Below the pieces are notes generated by a model that saw only the letters and a program-made list of their open reading frames with translations, was not told the origin of the DNA and ran no database searches. 64,000 nucleotides of DNA from Brevundimonas poindexterae (lineage in GTDB: Bacteria > Pseudomonadota > Alphaproteobacteria > Caulobacterales > Caulobacteraceae), in the NCBI RefSeq assembly GCF_020524625.1, contig NZ_JAIVLL010000005.1:62001-126000 (forward strand), in the 5' to 3' direction. Of this stretch, positions 44,641 through 53,953 are shown piece by piece. Made by a program: the position numbers and the translations under genes. Positions within the stretch are counted from its first letter, which is position 1; each line of letters starts with the position of its first letter.

Positions 44641-45981
44641 ATGGTCATCCAGCTCTCACCCGAACGGCTTGCGGCGCCCACGCCGCGCTACACCAGCTAT
44701 CCGACGGCGGTGCAGTTCACGGAGGCGGTCGGCGCGACCGAAAGTGGCGACTGGATCGCCGCCCTGCCGGGCGATGCCGACCTGTCACTCTATGTGCACA
44801 TTCCGTTCTGCGGCGCGCTCTGCTGGTACTGCGGGTGTTCGACGACGGTGGTGAATACGCCGGGGCCGATCGCGGGCTATCTGGACGCGCTCGAGGCGGA
44901 AATGCTGACGGTTGCCGACCGGCTGGGCGGGCGGCGGCGGGTCGTGCACCTGCACTGGGGCGGGGGCTCGCCCAACAGTCTGTCGCCGGAGCAGATCGAG
45001 GATCTGGCCGCGCGCCAGCGGCTGCTGTTCGATGTGGCCGAGGGGGCAGAGTTCGCGGTCGAGATCGACCCGCGCTTCATGGATACGGCGCGCGCGGCGG
45101 CGCTGGGCCGGGCCGGGGTCAACCGCGTCTCGATCGGGGTGCAGGACTTCAGCCCCGAGGTCCAGGCCGCCATCAACCGCCACCAGTCCTTCGCCACCAC
45201 ACGCCAGGTGGTCGACCAGCTGCGTCAGGCGGGGATCGGCGCCCTCAACATCGATCTGGTCTATGGTCTGCCCCACCAGACCGAGGCCCGGCTGGCCGAG
45301 ACCCTTGAGCAGGCGCTGGCCCTGTCACCCGATCGGCTGGCGGTGTTCGGCTATGCCCATCTGCCGCAGCGCATCCGGCACCAGCGGCTGATCCCGGATG
45401 AGACCCTGCCAGGGCATGAGGCGCGGCTGCGACTGGCCGAACTGGCGACGGCGCGCCTGCTGGAGGCGGGCTATGTGCGGATCGGGCTGGATCACTTTGC
45501 GCGGCCGGACGACCCTCTGGCCCGGGGCCCGGTGCACCGCAACTTCCAGGGCTATACGACCGACCCGTCGGATGCCCTGATCGGCTTCGGCGCCTCGGCC
45601 ATCAGCCGCCTGCCGCAGGGCTATGCCCAGAATGCCACCGCGGTCGCCGACTACCGGCGCCGGATCGCCACCACGGGCCTGGCCACCGCGCGCGGCGTGG
45701 CCCTGAGCGAGGACGACCGGATGCGGGCCCATGTGATCGAGCGGCTGATGTGCGACCTCACCTATTCCGCCGCCGATGTCCGCGACCGCTTCGGGCCGGC
45801 GGCCGACCGGTTGCTGCCGATCGTGCGGGGCATGGATGATCTCGAGGCCGAGGGGCTGATCGTGCGCACCGCCGATGGATTCCAGGTGCCGGAAGAAGCG
45901 GCCCCCTATGTCCGGATCGTCTGCGCCCGCTTTGACGCCTGGCTGGCCGCAACGACCGGGCGACACGCCCCGGCGGTCTAG
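44641..45981 (+). CDS. hemN: Oxygen-independent coproporphyrinogen III dehydrogenase
   Basis: The protein has 446 residues from the ATG at 44641. A longer TTG start at 44593 would place codons over the FNR-type box and is unlikely. The radical-SAM cysteines are Cys57, Cys61 and Cys64 in PFCGALCWYCGC, followed by a fourth Cys typical of HemN; HLHWGGGSPNSL is the SAM-side glycine motif. The enzyme decarboxylates coproporphyrinogen III to protoporphyrinogen IX for haem synthesis without oxygen. It is the first chromosomal gene right of the island. Confidence 0.95.
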   Translation: MVIQLSPERLAAPTPRYTSYPTAVQFTEAVGATESGDWIAALPGDADLSLYVHIPFCGALCWYCGCSTTVVNTPGPIAGYLDALEAEMLTVADRLGGRRRVVHLHWGGGSPNSLSPEQIEDLAARQRLLFDVAEGAEFAVEIDPRFMDTARAAALGRAGVNRVSIGVQDFSPEVQAAINRHQSFATTRQVVDQLRQAGIGALNIDLVYGLPHQTEARLAETLEQALALSPDRLAVFGYAHLPQRIRHQRLIPDETLPGHEARLRLAELATARLLEAGYVRIGLDHFARPDDPLARGPVHRNFQGYTTDPSDALIGFGASAISRLPQGYAQNATAVADYRRRIATTGLATARGVALSEDDRMRAHVIERLMCDLTYSAADVRDRFGPAADRLLPIVRGMDDLEAEGLIVRTADGFQVPEEAAPYVRIVCARFDAWLAATTGRHAPAV

Positions 45982-46005
45982 GCAGGACCTCGCCGCAAGG
46001 GCTGA

Positions 46006-47604
46006 TCAGGTCCCGGGCTGGATGTAGGGGATGCGGGCGAACCATGCCCGCTCGGCGCCGCGAGGGTCGTTTTCCATGCGGGGCGGCCGGTCCAGCATCA
46101 GGGTCTCGCGTCGCGCGAGCGAATAGGGCGTCCAGTCCGGCAGGCTGCCGCCGTTCGGATCGCCCGTGGCGGCATAGCGGGCGACCATCGCACCCATGAT
46201 GTCGGCCATGCCCTGGGACTCTGGCCCTATCGCTCCGGAGCCCTCGGCGGCGAGGGTGTCGAACACCAGCGGAATGTCCGAGGTGTGAAAGGCCCCGGTC
46301 CGCCCATTGGGCAGGCGCGCGGGCCAGTCCAGCTGATAGACATGCGCCGGTCGCCCCTGACGGGCGCGTTCCTCGGCCTCGATCACGGCGGCGCGCCAGG
46401 ACCGGCCGGCGGTGGTGGCGCGGATCAGGACCTCGTCGGGCGACATCTGCGGATAGAGGTCGCGATAGAAGGCGATCACCTGCTCCGGGGCGACATCGAT
46501 GCGCAGCTGGGCCGGGGTCAGGCGGGCAGGCAGGCTGTCCCAGGTCAGGCCCTGATTGGCGGGGTCGTTGCCGAGGAAGGCGAGGGTTTCCTCGCGCGTA
46601 TTGCCGATGATCATGGGAATGTCGGCCGACAGGGCTGGGGCGTCGGGATAGAAGGGATGGCGGGTCAGCACCCGGTCGTCCATCACCGGCCCGAAGTAGA
46701 GGCCGCCGCCCAGAACGGGGTCCTCGGCCCGGGTGGCCTCGACCAGCTGTTCGACCGGCAAGGTGCGCAGGCGCCCGATTTCGGTGGGCCGCAGGTCGAG
46801 GGCGTCCAGCCAGGCCTCGGCGCGGCGCGTGGCGTTCAGGGGGCCTGAGGCCGTAACCTGCTGGCCGCTCATGGTCATGACCCGGTGGAACAGGCCGCGC
46901 GCCTGCGGCATGGCCATCAGGGTCGCGATCTTGGCCCCGCCGCCCGACTGGCCGATCAGGGTCACGCGCGACGGGTCCCCGCCGAAGCCCGCGATGGCGT
47001 CACGCACCCATTGCAGCGCCAGGACCAGATCCAGCTGACCCAGATTGCCGCTGTGCTCGAAGCCGGACAGGCCCTGGGCGGCGGCGAGACGCGCCAGATA
47101 GGCATAGCCCAGCGCATTCAGCCGGTGGTTCAGGGTGACGACGACCAGGCCGTGCCGCCGGGCCAGCCTTGCGCCCTCGGTCAGGGGGCTTGACCCGGAG
47201 CCGTTCGAATAGGCCCCGCCGTGAATATAGACGATCACCGGCCGGGGCGGTCCGGCCTCGACCGGGGCCCAGACATTCAGGCGCAGGCAGTCTTCCGACA
47301 TGACCCCCGCGTCTGTCGCCCTTTGGGGGGCTGAGGGGCCATAGGCGAGGGCCTCGAACGGTGTTGTCCAGGGCGTCCGCGCGATTGGAGGCGCAAACCG
47401 GCGGGGACCCGTGTCGGCGCCGTAGGGAATGCCGAGGAAGGTCTGAACTCCCTGATCGATGAAACCGCGCACCGGGCCATGGGGCGTCGGGACAACGGGA
47501 TGGCTCCCAAAGGCACGGGCGTGGGCGAAGCCCGGGGCCATGACGGCCGCACCGGCCCCGATCAGCAAGCCGCGTCGCGACGCGGACACCCGATGCTCAG
47601 ACAT
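46006..47604 (-). CDS. Type-B carboxylesterase, Tat-exported
   Basis: The protein has 532 residues from the ATG at 47604, opening with a twin-arginine signal (SASRRGLLIGAGAAVMAPG). The alpha/beta-hydrolase signatures are the EDCLRLNVWAP motif, the oxyanion loop YIHGGAYSNGSG, the nucleophile Ser in GQSGGGAK, and a C-terminal His in AFHTSDIPLVF. It hydrolyses carboxylic esters of unknown nature, probably in the periplasm. The Shine-Dalgarno GGGAGGG lies inside a strong hairpin, so translation may be controlled. Confidence 0.9.
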   Translation of the reverse strand: MSEHRVSASRRGLLIGAGAAVMAPGFAHARAFGSHPVVPTPHGPVRGFIDQGVQTFLGIPYGADTGPRRFAPPIARTPWTTPFEALAYGPSAPQRATDAGVMSEDCLRLNVWAPVEAGPPRPVIVYIHGGAYSNGSGSSPLTEGARLARRHGLVVVTLNHRLNALGYAYLARLAAAQGLSGFEHSGNLGQLDLVLALQWVRDAIAGFGGDPSRVTLIGQSGGGAKIATLMAMPQARGLFHRVMTMSGQQVTASGPLNATRRAEAWLDALDLRPTEIGRLRTLPVEQLVEATRAEDPVLGGGLYFGPVMDDRVLTRHPFYPDAPALSADIPMIIGNTREETLAFLGNDPANQGLTWDSLPARLTPAQLRIDVAPEQVIAFYRDLYPQMSPDEVLIRATTAGRSWRAAVIEAEERARQGRPAHVYQLDWPARLPNGRTGAFHTSDIPLVFDTLAAEGSGAIGPESQGMADIMGAMVARYAATGDPNGGSLPDWTPYSLARRETLMLDRPPRMENDPRGAERAWFARIPYIQPGT

Positions 47605-47610
47605 GAAACC

Positions 47611-47635
47611 CTCCCGCACAGACGCTGTGCGGGAG
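47611..47635 (-). promoter_or_regulatory. Perfect 11-bp hairpin covering the esterase ribosome site
   Basis: CTCCCGCACAG and CTGTGCGGGAG pair perfectly around a 3-base loop. In the minus-strand transcript the second arm contains most of the esterase Shine-Dalgarno. It also lies 34 bp after the stop of the upstream gene, so it could instead be a terminator, but no U tract follows. Confidence 0.65.
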
Positions 47636-47668
47636 GCTGTCACGCCGGGGGCAAAGCTTCAATGCGGA

Positions 47669-48046
47669 TCAGTAGGCGTCGCACGCCGCGCGGTTACCGG
47701 CTTCACAGGCCGCCACCTGTTCCCGCCAGCGGGCGTTGCGGGCTTCCCACGCTGCACGCTCGGCGCGGTATTCGGCCTGGGTGGTCTCCCATTGGGCCCG
47801 TTGTCGGGCGGCCTCAGCCTCGGCTTCGGCGATGCGGGCCTCACGGGCGCGCTCGGAGGCCTCGTACTCCGCCCGGGCCTGGGCATCGGCTGCGTCTGCG
47901 GCTTGCAGACGCGCCAGTACCTCGGCGTTCAGGCGGTGGGTCTCAGCGTCGCCGCTGTCCTGTCCGGCGGGGTCCTGCAGGACGGGATCCTGAAGGGCGG
48001 GGCCGGACATCAAAAGGGCGGCGGAAAGGGTCAGGGCGGAAATCAT
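47669..48046 (-). CDS. Small exported coiled-coil protein
   Basis: The protein has 125 residues from the ATG at 48046 with GGAGG upstream. A signal-like N-terminus (MISALTLSAALLMSG) is followed by a DPVLQDPAGQD linker and a long charged Ala/Glu/Arg-rich helix (residues about 40-112) of coiled-coil type. Two cysteines close to the end (ACEAGNRAACDAY) may form a disulfide. The function is unknown. Confidence 0.7.
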   Translation of the reverse strand: MISALTLSAALLMSGPALQDPVLQDPAGQDSGDAETHRLNAEVLARLQAADAADAQARAEYEASERAREARIAEAEAEAARQRAQWETTQAEYRAERAAWEARNARWREQVAACEAGNRAACDAY

Positions 48047-48110
48047 TGTATCCTCCGGTAGGTCTTGCCCTTCAGAAACGGCCAAGCCTGTTAATGTTTC
48101 CCGATCCTGC

Positions 48111-49595
48111 TCAGGCGGCAAGCACCAGTTCGAACCGGGTGCCCTGCGGGCCGGTCGAGACCAGCCGCAGACTGCCGCCCTGGGCCTCGGCCAGTTCGCG
48201 CGAAATGGTCAGGCCCAGACCCGAGCCCTCACGGCCGGAGCCGGACACGAAGGGCTTGAACAGCTGCTCCTCGATCCGCGGCGGAATGCCGGGGCCATTG
48301 TCCTCAAGACGGATGTGGACGCGGGGGCCGCGCACCTCGGCGCTGACCTCCAGCCGCGGCGGGCGGGTGCCGCTGAGCGCCTCGGGCGTGTCGGTAAGGG
48401 CCTGACGGGCATTGCGCATCAGATTGACCAGGATGCGGTGAAGCTGGTCCGGATCGGCGGTCACCGACAGGCGGGCGGGCAGATGCCGGACCAGCTTCAG
48501 CTCGCTGTGATCCAGGCCCGCGTCCTGTGCGGCGGCCGTCAGGGCCGGCCCGAGGGCGACCCGTTTCAGCTGGGGCTCGGGCTCTTCGGTCTTGCCATAG
48601 TCCAGTACATTGCGGGTCAGGGCCGTGGCGCGGCCCAGCGCCCGCTCCAGCCGGGGCAGGGCCCGCGCCACAGTGGGATCGGCGGAGTCGGCCATCCGGT
48701 CCGAGGCGATCTGGGCAGCGCTCAGCATATTGCGCAGGTCGTGGTTGATCTTGGCCACCGCCTCGCCCAGCGCCGCAAGGCGGGCGCGGGAGCGAAGGGC
48801 CAGTCGCACCTCGCCCTGCATGCGGGCCAGTTCGCGCTCGACCTGCCCGATCTCATCCCGACGGGCGGACGGGGGCTCCGGGTCTGACTCGGGGTCTCCC
48901 GCGAACCGCTCGATCGAGCGGGTCACCCGGTTGAGCGGGCGCAGCACCAGAACGGCCAGGGCGGCATAGAGCATCAGACCCGCCAGACCCGCGACCAGCA
49001 CGGCGGTCAGCAGGCTGTTCACGAGGGTGGCGCGCAGTTCCTGCTTAAGGGGTTCGGCGGGAGCGAGGATCTCGACATAGTCGCCCGAGCGGTAGCGAGG
49101 GCGCGCCTGGACCCGGATCGAGCGGTCCGGGTGGCCGAACAGGGTGCGCCACGGGTCGATCAGCCGGGTCCAGGTGCTGCGGCCCCGAAGGTCGATGACA
49201 TCGGGCGCGCGCGGCAGGTTGGGGGCCTGAAGCAGCAGCCGCCTTACGCCTTGGTCGCCCACCACCACGGCCTGGACGCCGCCGATGGTCATCAGCTGCT
49301 CGGCCACCTCATCGTCGACCATGCTGTAGGGCAGGGCCTCGACGGCGGTAGAGGCCAGCTCGGCCGCCTGCAGCCGGTCGCGCAGCCAGCGCTCGTGGAA
49401 GCCCGCCGCATTGGGCACGATGATCAGGGCGCCGACGGCAAAGGTGAAGATGACCGTCAGCAGCAGCAGGCGCAGTGCCAGACCGGAGATCATGCGCGGC
49501 ACGGGCTGGGCCCCGGCGGGTGCGCCGGCACGGTCCCTGAGCGCTGTCAGGGGCTTGATCGCCCAGTGGTAGACCCGGTCTGTGGCCGCCGTCAT
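48111..49595 (-). CDS. Membrane sensor histidine kinase
   Basis: The protein has 494 residues from the ATG at 49595, which overlaps the stop of the VTT gene (ATGA). It has a transmembrane segment near 40-60, a periplasmic sensor part, a second helix near 195-215, a HAMP region, the phosphorylated His in INHDLRNMLS near 282, and the ATP-binding boxes (NLMRNARQAL, DNGPGIPP, GSGLGLTISREL). The HDLRN form of the H box is typical of alphaproteobacterial kinases. No response regulator gene lies next to it, so its partner is elsewhere. Confidence 0.9.
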   Translation of the reverse strand: MTAATDRVYHWAIKPLTALRDRAGAPAGAQPVPRMISGLALRLLLLTVIFTFAVGALIIVPNAAGFHERWLRDRLQAAELASTAVEALPYSMVDDEVAEQLMTIGGVQAVVVGDQGVRRLLLQAPNLPRAPDVIDLRGRSTWTRLIDPWRTLFGHPDRSIRVQARPRYRSGDYVEILAPAEPLKQELRATLVNSLLTAVLVAGLAGLMLYAALAVLVLRPLNRVTRSIERFAGDPESDPEPPSARRDEIGQVERELARMQGEVRLALRSRARLAALGEAVAKINHDLRNMLSAAQIASDRMADSADPTVARALPRLERALGRATALTRNVLDYGKTEEPEPQLKRVALGPALTAAAQDAGLDHSELKLVRHLPARLSVTADPDQLHRILVNLMRNARQALTDTPEALSGTRPPRLEVSAEVRGPRVHIRLEDNGPGIPPRIEEQLFKPFVSGSGREGSGLGLTISRELAEAQGGSLRLVSTGPQGTRFELVLAA

Positions 49596-50404
49596 GCCAT
49601 CCTCTTCCGGCGACGCTTGTACCACGTCTGGCCGCCCTTGATCAGCAGGGGCAGCAGGATCGACAGGAAGGCCACGCCCATCAACGGCCAGAAGAATTTC
49701 GAGACCAGCATGTTCAGGTCCGGCTGGACCCCCTGTTGCAACAGGTCACCGAGGCCCGATCCGATCCAGGTGTAGATATAGGTCGAGGGCAGCAGGCCGA
49801 GGAAGGTCGCAAGGATGTACGGCCGCAGGGGGGCTGCGACCATGCCCGCCGTGGCGTTGATCAGAACGAAGGGCACGCTGGGGATCAGCCGCAGGGTCAG
49901 CAGGGTGACAAAGGCATTGCGGTCGATGCCGGTCGCGATCTTGTGCATCATGCCCGCGTCGGCCTCGAACTTGGCCCTCAGCCAGGTGCCGATGGCACTG
50001 CGGTACAGAAGATAGATGGCGATGGAGCCGAGGGTGGCCCCCGTCGCCTGCGCCAGCGCCCCGACCGCCGGGCCGAACATCATACCCCCCAGCAGGGTCA
50101 GGAATACGGGACCGGGAATGGTGCTGGCTGTCGCCAGGGCATAGACGGCGACGAAGATCACGAGCGCCAGCAAGAAGTTGTCGGCGGCAAAGGCCTGGAG
50201 ATTCAGGCCATGCTCGCGCAGCATCTCCATCGAGAGATATTTGTTCCAGCCCATGGCAAAGGCCAGGATCACCAGTCCGCCGAGCGCGATCACGGGTGAG
50301 AGGCGCAGCGCCCAGTCCTTCACGGACCGCGGCGCATGGCGTTTGGCGACCGTCCCGGCGTCGGGCTCAGGCTCGAGATCGGCAGGGGTCAGGGGCTGTG
50401 TCAT
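49592..50404 (-). CDS. TVP38/TMEM64 (VTT domain) membrane protein
   Basis: The protein has 270 residues from the ATG at 50404. About six hydrophobic segments contain the VTT signature: a [17 protein letters not shown] re-entrant loop and [17 protein letters not shown]. DedA/VTT proteins move or flip lipids; the substrate here is unknown. It is translationally coupled to the histidine kinase gene, so the kinase may sense the same membrane process. Confidence 0.88.
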   Translation of the reverse strand: MTQPLTPADLEPEPDAGTVAKRHAPRSVKDWALRLSPVIALGGLVILAFAMGWNKYLSMEMLREHGLNLQAFAADNFLLALVIFVAVYALATASTIPGPVFLTLLGGMMFGPAVGALAQATGATLGSIAIYLLYRSAIGTWLRAKFEADAGMMHKIATGIDRNAFVTLLTLRLIPSVPFVLINATAGMVAAPLRPYILATFLGLLPSTYIYTWIGSGLGDLLQQGVQPDLNMLVSKFFWPLMGVAFLSILLPLLIKGGQTWYKRRRKRMA

Positions 50405-50541
50405 GGCTCCACGGTCCGGTTCTGGGGGCGGTTGGCACGCCGACGGCGTTGACACCCGCGCCCCGGGGTCTTATACGCCCGCCCTCTTGCGGTGGACGCC
50501 TTCCTGTCTGCCGCCTCACCGCTAGATATATGGAGCCGACC

Positions 50542-50676
50542 GTGAAGCGGACCTATCAGCCGTCGCGACTCGTGCGCAAGCGCCGACACGGCTTCCGTTC
50601 GCGGATGGCCACCAAGAACGGTCAAAAGATCGTTGCGCGTCGTCGTGCCAAGGGCCGTAAGCGCCTGACGGCCTGA
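50542..50676 (+). CDS. rpmH: 50S ribosomal protein L34
   Basis: The protein has 44 residues from the GTG at 50542: [20 protein letters not shown] at the N-terminus, as in all L34 proteins. The ATG at 50530 is in frame, but its own first codons (ATGGAG) hold the GGAG Shine-Dalgarno for the GTG, so GTG is the start. It begins the rpmH-rnpA-yidC-engB block. Confidence 0.97.
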   Translation: MKRTYQPSRLVRKRRHGFRSRMATKNGQKIVARRRAKGRKRLTA

Positions 50677-50715
50677 TGCGTAGGGTCTCTCCTTGCGAGA
50701 GACCCCTGAGTGGCC

Positions 50716-51105
50716 ATGACCCGCATTGAACGCCTTACTTCGCGGCCCCAGTTTCTGGCGGCCGCGAAAGGCATGTCTGAAGCCCGGGGCGGGGTGGTGA
50801 TCCAGCGCCGCGACCGGGCCGACGCGAATTCCGTCATCGGCGTGGGCTTCACCGCGACGCGCAAGATCGGCGGCGCCGTGGTGCGCAACCGCGCCAAACG
50901 CCGCCTGCGCGAGGCCGCGAGGCTGCTGGTCCCGGACCTGGGCGTGCCCGGATCGGACTATGTGCTGATCGCGCGCATGGGCACGGTCGACCGCGACTGG
51001 TCACGTTTGCTTGACGATGTGAAATGGGCCCTTACAAGGCTCGCGACCCCGCGCCCGCCGCGGCCGGACAAGCCCGTCGGGCCTTCGGCCTCGCCCGCAC
51101 CCTGA
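50716..51105 (+). CDS. rnpA: Ribonuclease P protein component
   Basis: The protein has 129 residues from the ATG at 50716. The RNA-binding signature GGAVVRNRAKRRLREAAR is clear. It binds the RNase P RNA and helps cut tRNA 5' leaders. It lies 39 bp after rpmH. The usual small yidD gene between rnpA and yidC is absent; only 33 bp separate them. Confidence 0.95.
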   Translation: MTRIERLTSRPQFLAAAKGMSEARGGVVIQRRDRADANSVIGVGFTATRKIGGAVVRNRAKRRLREAARLLVPDLGVPGSDYVLIARMGTVDRDWSRLLDDVKWALTRLATPRPPRPDKPVGPSASPAP

Positions 51106-51138
51106 TATTTCTGCCAGACAGGCCAGGACCGCCGATCC

Positions 51139-52953
51139 ATGAACAGCGACAACAATCGCAACACGATCATTTTCATCGTGGTCACGGTGATCTTCCTGTT
51201 CGCCTATCAGGCCTTTGTGCTGCAGCCGCAGGCCGACCAGCGCAAGGCGGCCCAGAAGGCCCGCACTGACGCCGTCGCCGAGCAGACGCAAGCGGGCCCG
51301 GCCCTGCCGACCGACTCCGCCGATATCCCGCCGTCGCCGACCGTGTTTGTCACCGACCGTCAGGCCGCGCTCGGCACCGCCAGCCGCGTAGCCATCGAGA
51401 CCGACAAGCTGCGCGGCTCGCTGTCGCTGGAAGGCGGCAAGATCGATGACCTCTATCTGCTGGGCTATGACCAGACTTTGCACTCGGACCAGCCGGTCGA
51501 GCTGTTCCGGCCGCAGGGCATGGAATACGCCTATTTCGCCCAGTTCGGCTGGCTGGGGACCAATGTCGCCGGCGGCGTCCCCGGGCTGGATACGCCCTGG
51601 CGCCTGACCGACGGCGAGACCCTGACGCCGTCCACGCCGGTGACCCTGACCTGGGACAACGGCCAGGGCCTGCGCTTCACCCGCGTCATCTCGATCGACG
51701 ACCAGTATCTTTTCACCATCACGGACACGGTCGCCAACTTCAGCGCCCAGCCGATCACGGTCGCCCCCTATGGCTCGGTCCGCCGTCAGGGCGTGCCGCC
51801 GACCCTGGGCCGCGAAATGATCTCGCACGAGGGGGCCATCGGCACCTTCGGCAAGGACGGCCGCTATTCGACCGATCAGGTCAAGTACAAGGACTGGGCC
51901 AAGAAGCCGCCGATCCGCGAGGAATCGACTGGCGGCTGGCTGGGCATCACCGACAAATTCTGGCTGGCCGCCCTGATCCCCGATCAGGACGAGGCCATCG
52001 AGGCCGAGTTCCGCGTCCGCGAGCAGGGCGCGGTCAAGTCGATGCAGGCCAATATGCTGGGCGAGGCCGTGACCATCCAGCCGGGCCGCCAGATCACCGA
52101 GACCCGCCACCTGTTCGCCGGGGCCAAGCGTAACGAGATCCTCAAGGCCTATGAGGACAGCCTGGGCCTGCCGCGCTTCATCTATGCGATCGACTGGGGG
52201 ATGCTTTTCTTCCTGACCCGGCCGATCTTCATGATCGTCGAATTCTTCTACGGCCTTCTGGGCAATTTCGGTCTGGCCATCCTGGCCCTGACCGTGGTCG
52301 TCAAGCTGGTCATGTTCCCGCTGGCCAACAAGGCCTACGAGAGCATGTCCAAGATGCGCAAGCTCCAGCCCAAGATGGAGGAGATCAAGAAGAAGTACGA
52401 AGGAGACATGCAGAAGCAGCAGCAGGAAACGATGGCGCTGTATCAGCGCGAGAAGATCAATCCGCTGGCCGGCTGCATCCCGATCCTGATCCAGATCCCC
52501 GTCTTCTATGCCCTCTACAAGGTGCTGTTCGTCACCATCGAGATGCGCCACGCGCCCTTCTTCGGCTGGATCCAGGACCTGTCCTCGCGCGACCCCACGA
52601 ATATCTGGACCCTGTTCGGCCTGATCCCGTGGGATCCGGCCAGTGCGCCGCTGATCGGTGGCCTGCTGGTCGGCACACTTGGCCTGGGCGTGCTGCCGAT
52701 CTTCTATGGTCTGACCATGTGGCTGCAGATGTCCATGAACCCGCCGCCGCCGGACCCGATGCAGCGCAAGATCTTCGGCTTCATGCCGTTTGTCTTCACC
52801 TTCGTGATGGCGCCGTTCGCGGCCGGCCTGCTGGTCTACTGGGCGTGGAACAACATCCTGTCGATCATCCAGCAGTACATCATCATGCACCGCTTCAAGG
52901 CCGAGAACCCGATCGACACCTTCATCGACCGCATCCGGAAGAAGGTCGCGTGA
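51139..52953 (+). CDS. yidC: Membrane protein insertase YidC
   Basis: The protein has 604 residues: an N-terminal membrane helix, the large periplasmic P1 domain (about 60-350), then the conserved five-helix insertase core with [16 protein letters not shown] and [20 protein letters not shown]. It inserts inner-membrane proteins with or without SecYEG. Its stop overlaps the engB GTG start. Confidence 0.97.
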   Translation: MNSDNNRNTIIFIVVTVIFLFAYQAFVLQPQADQRKAAQKARTDAVAEQTQAGPALPTDSADIPPSPTVFVTDRQAALGTASRVAIETDKLRGSLSLEGGKIDDLYLLGYDQTLHSDQPVELFRPQGMEYAYFAQFGWLGTNVAGGVPGLDTPWRLTDGETLTPSTPVTLTWDNGQGLRFTRVISIDDQYLFTITDTVANFSAQPITVAPYGSVRRQGVPPTLGREMISHEGAIGTFGKDGRYSTDQVKYKDWAKKPPIREESTGGWLGITDKFWLAALIPDQDEAIEAEFRVREQGAVKSMQANMLGEAVTIQPGRQITETRHLFAGAKRNEILKAYEDSLGLPRFIYAIDWGMLFFLTRPIFMIVEFFYGLLGNFGLAILALTVVVKLVMFPLANKAYESMSKMRKLQPKMEEIKKKYEGDMQKQQQETMALYQREKINPLAGCIPILIQIPVFYALYKVLFVTIEMRHAPFFGWIQDLSSRDPTNIWTLFGLIPWDPASAPLIGGLLVGTLGLGVLPIFYGLTMWLQMSMNPPPPDPMQRKIFGFMPFVFTFVMAPFAAGLLVYWAWNNILSIIQQYIIMHRFKAENPIDTFIDRIRKKVA

Positions 52954-53591
52954 CCGACTTCACCGACGAGGAGCTGGAGGCCGCGCGGGTGCTGTTTGCG
53001 CGGCCCGCCACCTTCGTCATGGGCTGCGCCAAGATCGAGCAGCTGCCGCCGCCCGACTGGCCCGAGATCGCCTTTGCCGGCCGGTCGAACGTCGGCAAGT
53101 CCAGCCTGATCAATGCCCTCGTGGGCATGAAGGGTCTGGCCCGCGCCTCGAACGAGCCGGGGCGTACGCGAGAGGTCAACTTCTTCGATTTGGACGGGCG
53201 GATGCGTCTGGTCGATCTGCCGGGCTATGGCTGGGCCAAGGCCTCCAAGGGCGAGGTCAAGCGGTTCCAGAACCTAGGCCGGGACTATCTGCGCGGGCGG
53301 GTGACGCTAAAGCGCGTCTATCTGCTGATCGACGGCCGCCACGGTCTGAAGTCGGTCGACACGGAGGCGCTGGACGCCCTCGATCTGGCGGCGGTCAGCT
53401 ATCAGATCGTCCTGACCAAGGCCGACAAGCTGAAGGCGGGCGAGGGCGAGAAGCGCGTCGCCGAAACCCTGAAGGCCATTTCCAAGCGCCCGGCCGCCTA
53501 TCCCCAAGTGGCGCTGACCTCGTCCGAAAAGGGCTGGGGCATTCCCGAACTCCGCGCCTGGGCCATGGCCGCGGCCGAGGTCGCCCCCTAG
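52950..53591 (+). CDS. engB: Ribosome-biogenesis GTPase EngB (YihA/YsxC)
   Basis: The protein has 213 residues from the GTG at 52950, overlapping the yidC stop (GTGA). GTPase motifs are G1 GRSNVGKSS near 45, G2/G3 region [11 protein letters not shown] and [10 protein letters not shown], and G4 TKADKL. It acts in assembly of the large ribosomal subunit. The stop codon shares bases with the stop of the convergent gene. Confidence 0.95.
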   Translation: MTDFTDEELEAARVLFARPATFVMGCAKIEQLPPPDWPEIAFAGRSNVGKSSLINALVGMKGLARASNEPGRTREVNFFDLDGRMRLVDLPGYGWAKASKGEVKRFQNLGRDYLRGRVTLKRVYLLIDGRHGLKSVDTEALDALDLAAVSYQIVLTKADKLKAGEGEKRVAETLKAISKRPAAYPQVALTSSEKGWGIPELRAWAMAAAEVAP

Positions 53592-53953
53592 TCGGCGGGA
53601 AGCGACAGGGCGAGGCCGATCAGTGCCTCCACATCCCCGTCAGCCGTCTCGAGAGTCTGCTCCAGTCGCGCACAGGCCTGAAGGATGCGCGAAGCGTCCC
53701 GCACCTCGGCCTTCGCATGCTGTTCGCCGAGCCGGTCGCGGTCGAGGTAGCGCCAGCCGCTGTCGGCGGGATGGGCCCGGATCAGGTCCCAGCGGGCTTC
53801 GGCATCCAGATGATCGGCCAGCCGGGTCCACCGCCGGGCCCGGGGCCCCTTGCGATAGAAGCCGGCCTTCACCGGCAGATCATGGGCGCGATAGACCGCC
53901 AGGGCCCGGTCCCGCAGGACCGTCAGCCGCGCCCGCGCGTCGGTGTCAGTCAA
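53588..53953 (-). CDS. Hypothetical protein coupled to the Wza-type gene
   Basis: It has about 121 residues from the TTG at 53953, which overlaps the stop of the polysaccharide export gene (TTGACTGA). An ATG at 53983 would give 131 residues with more overlap. The sequence is charged and helical ([31 protein letters not shown]). No family was recognised. The end is tail-to-tail with engB, sharing the CTAG. Confidence 0.6.
   Translation of the reverse strand: MTDTDARARLTVLRDRALAVYRAHDLPVKAGFYRKGPRARRWTRLADHLDAEARWDLIRAHPADSGWRYLDRDRLGEQHAKAEVRDASRILQACARLEQTLETADGDVEALIGLALSLPAD

Noticed and set aside
51001..52890. 629-codon minus-strand open frame over yidC
   Set aside because: It is antisense to a certain yidC gene and its translation is low-complexity Gln/Asp/Arg-rich.
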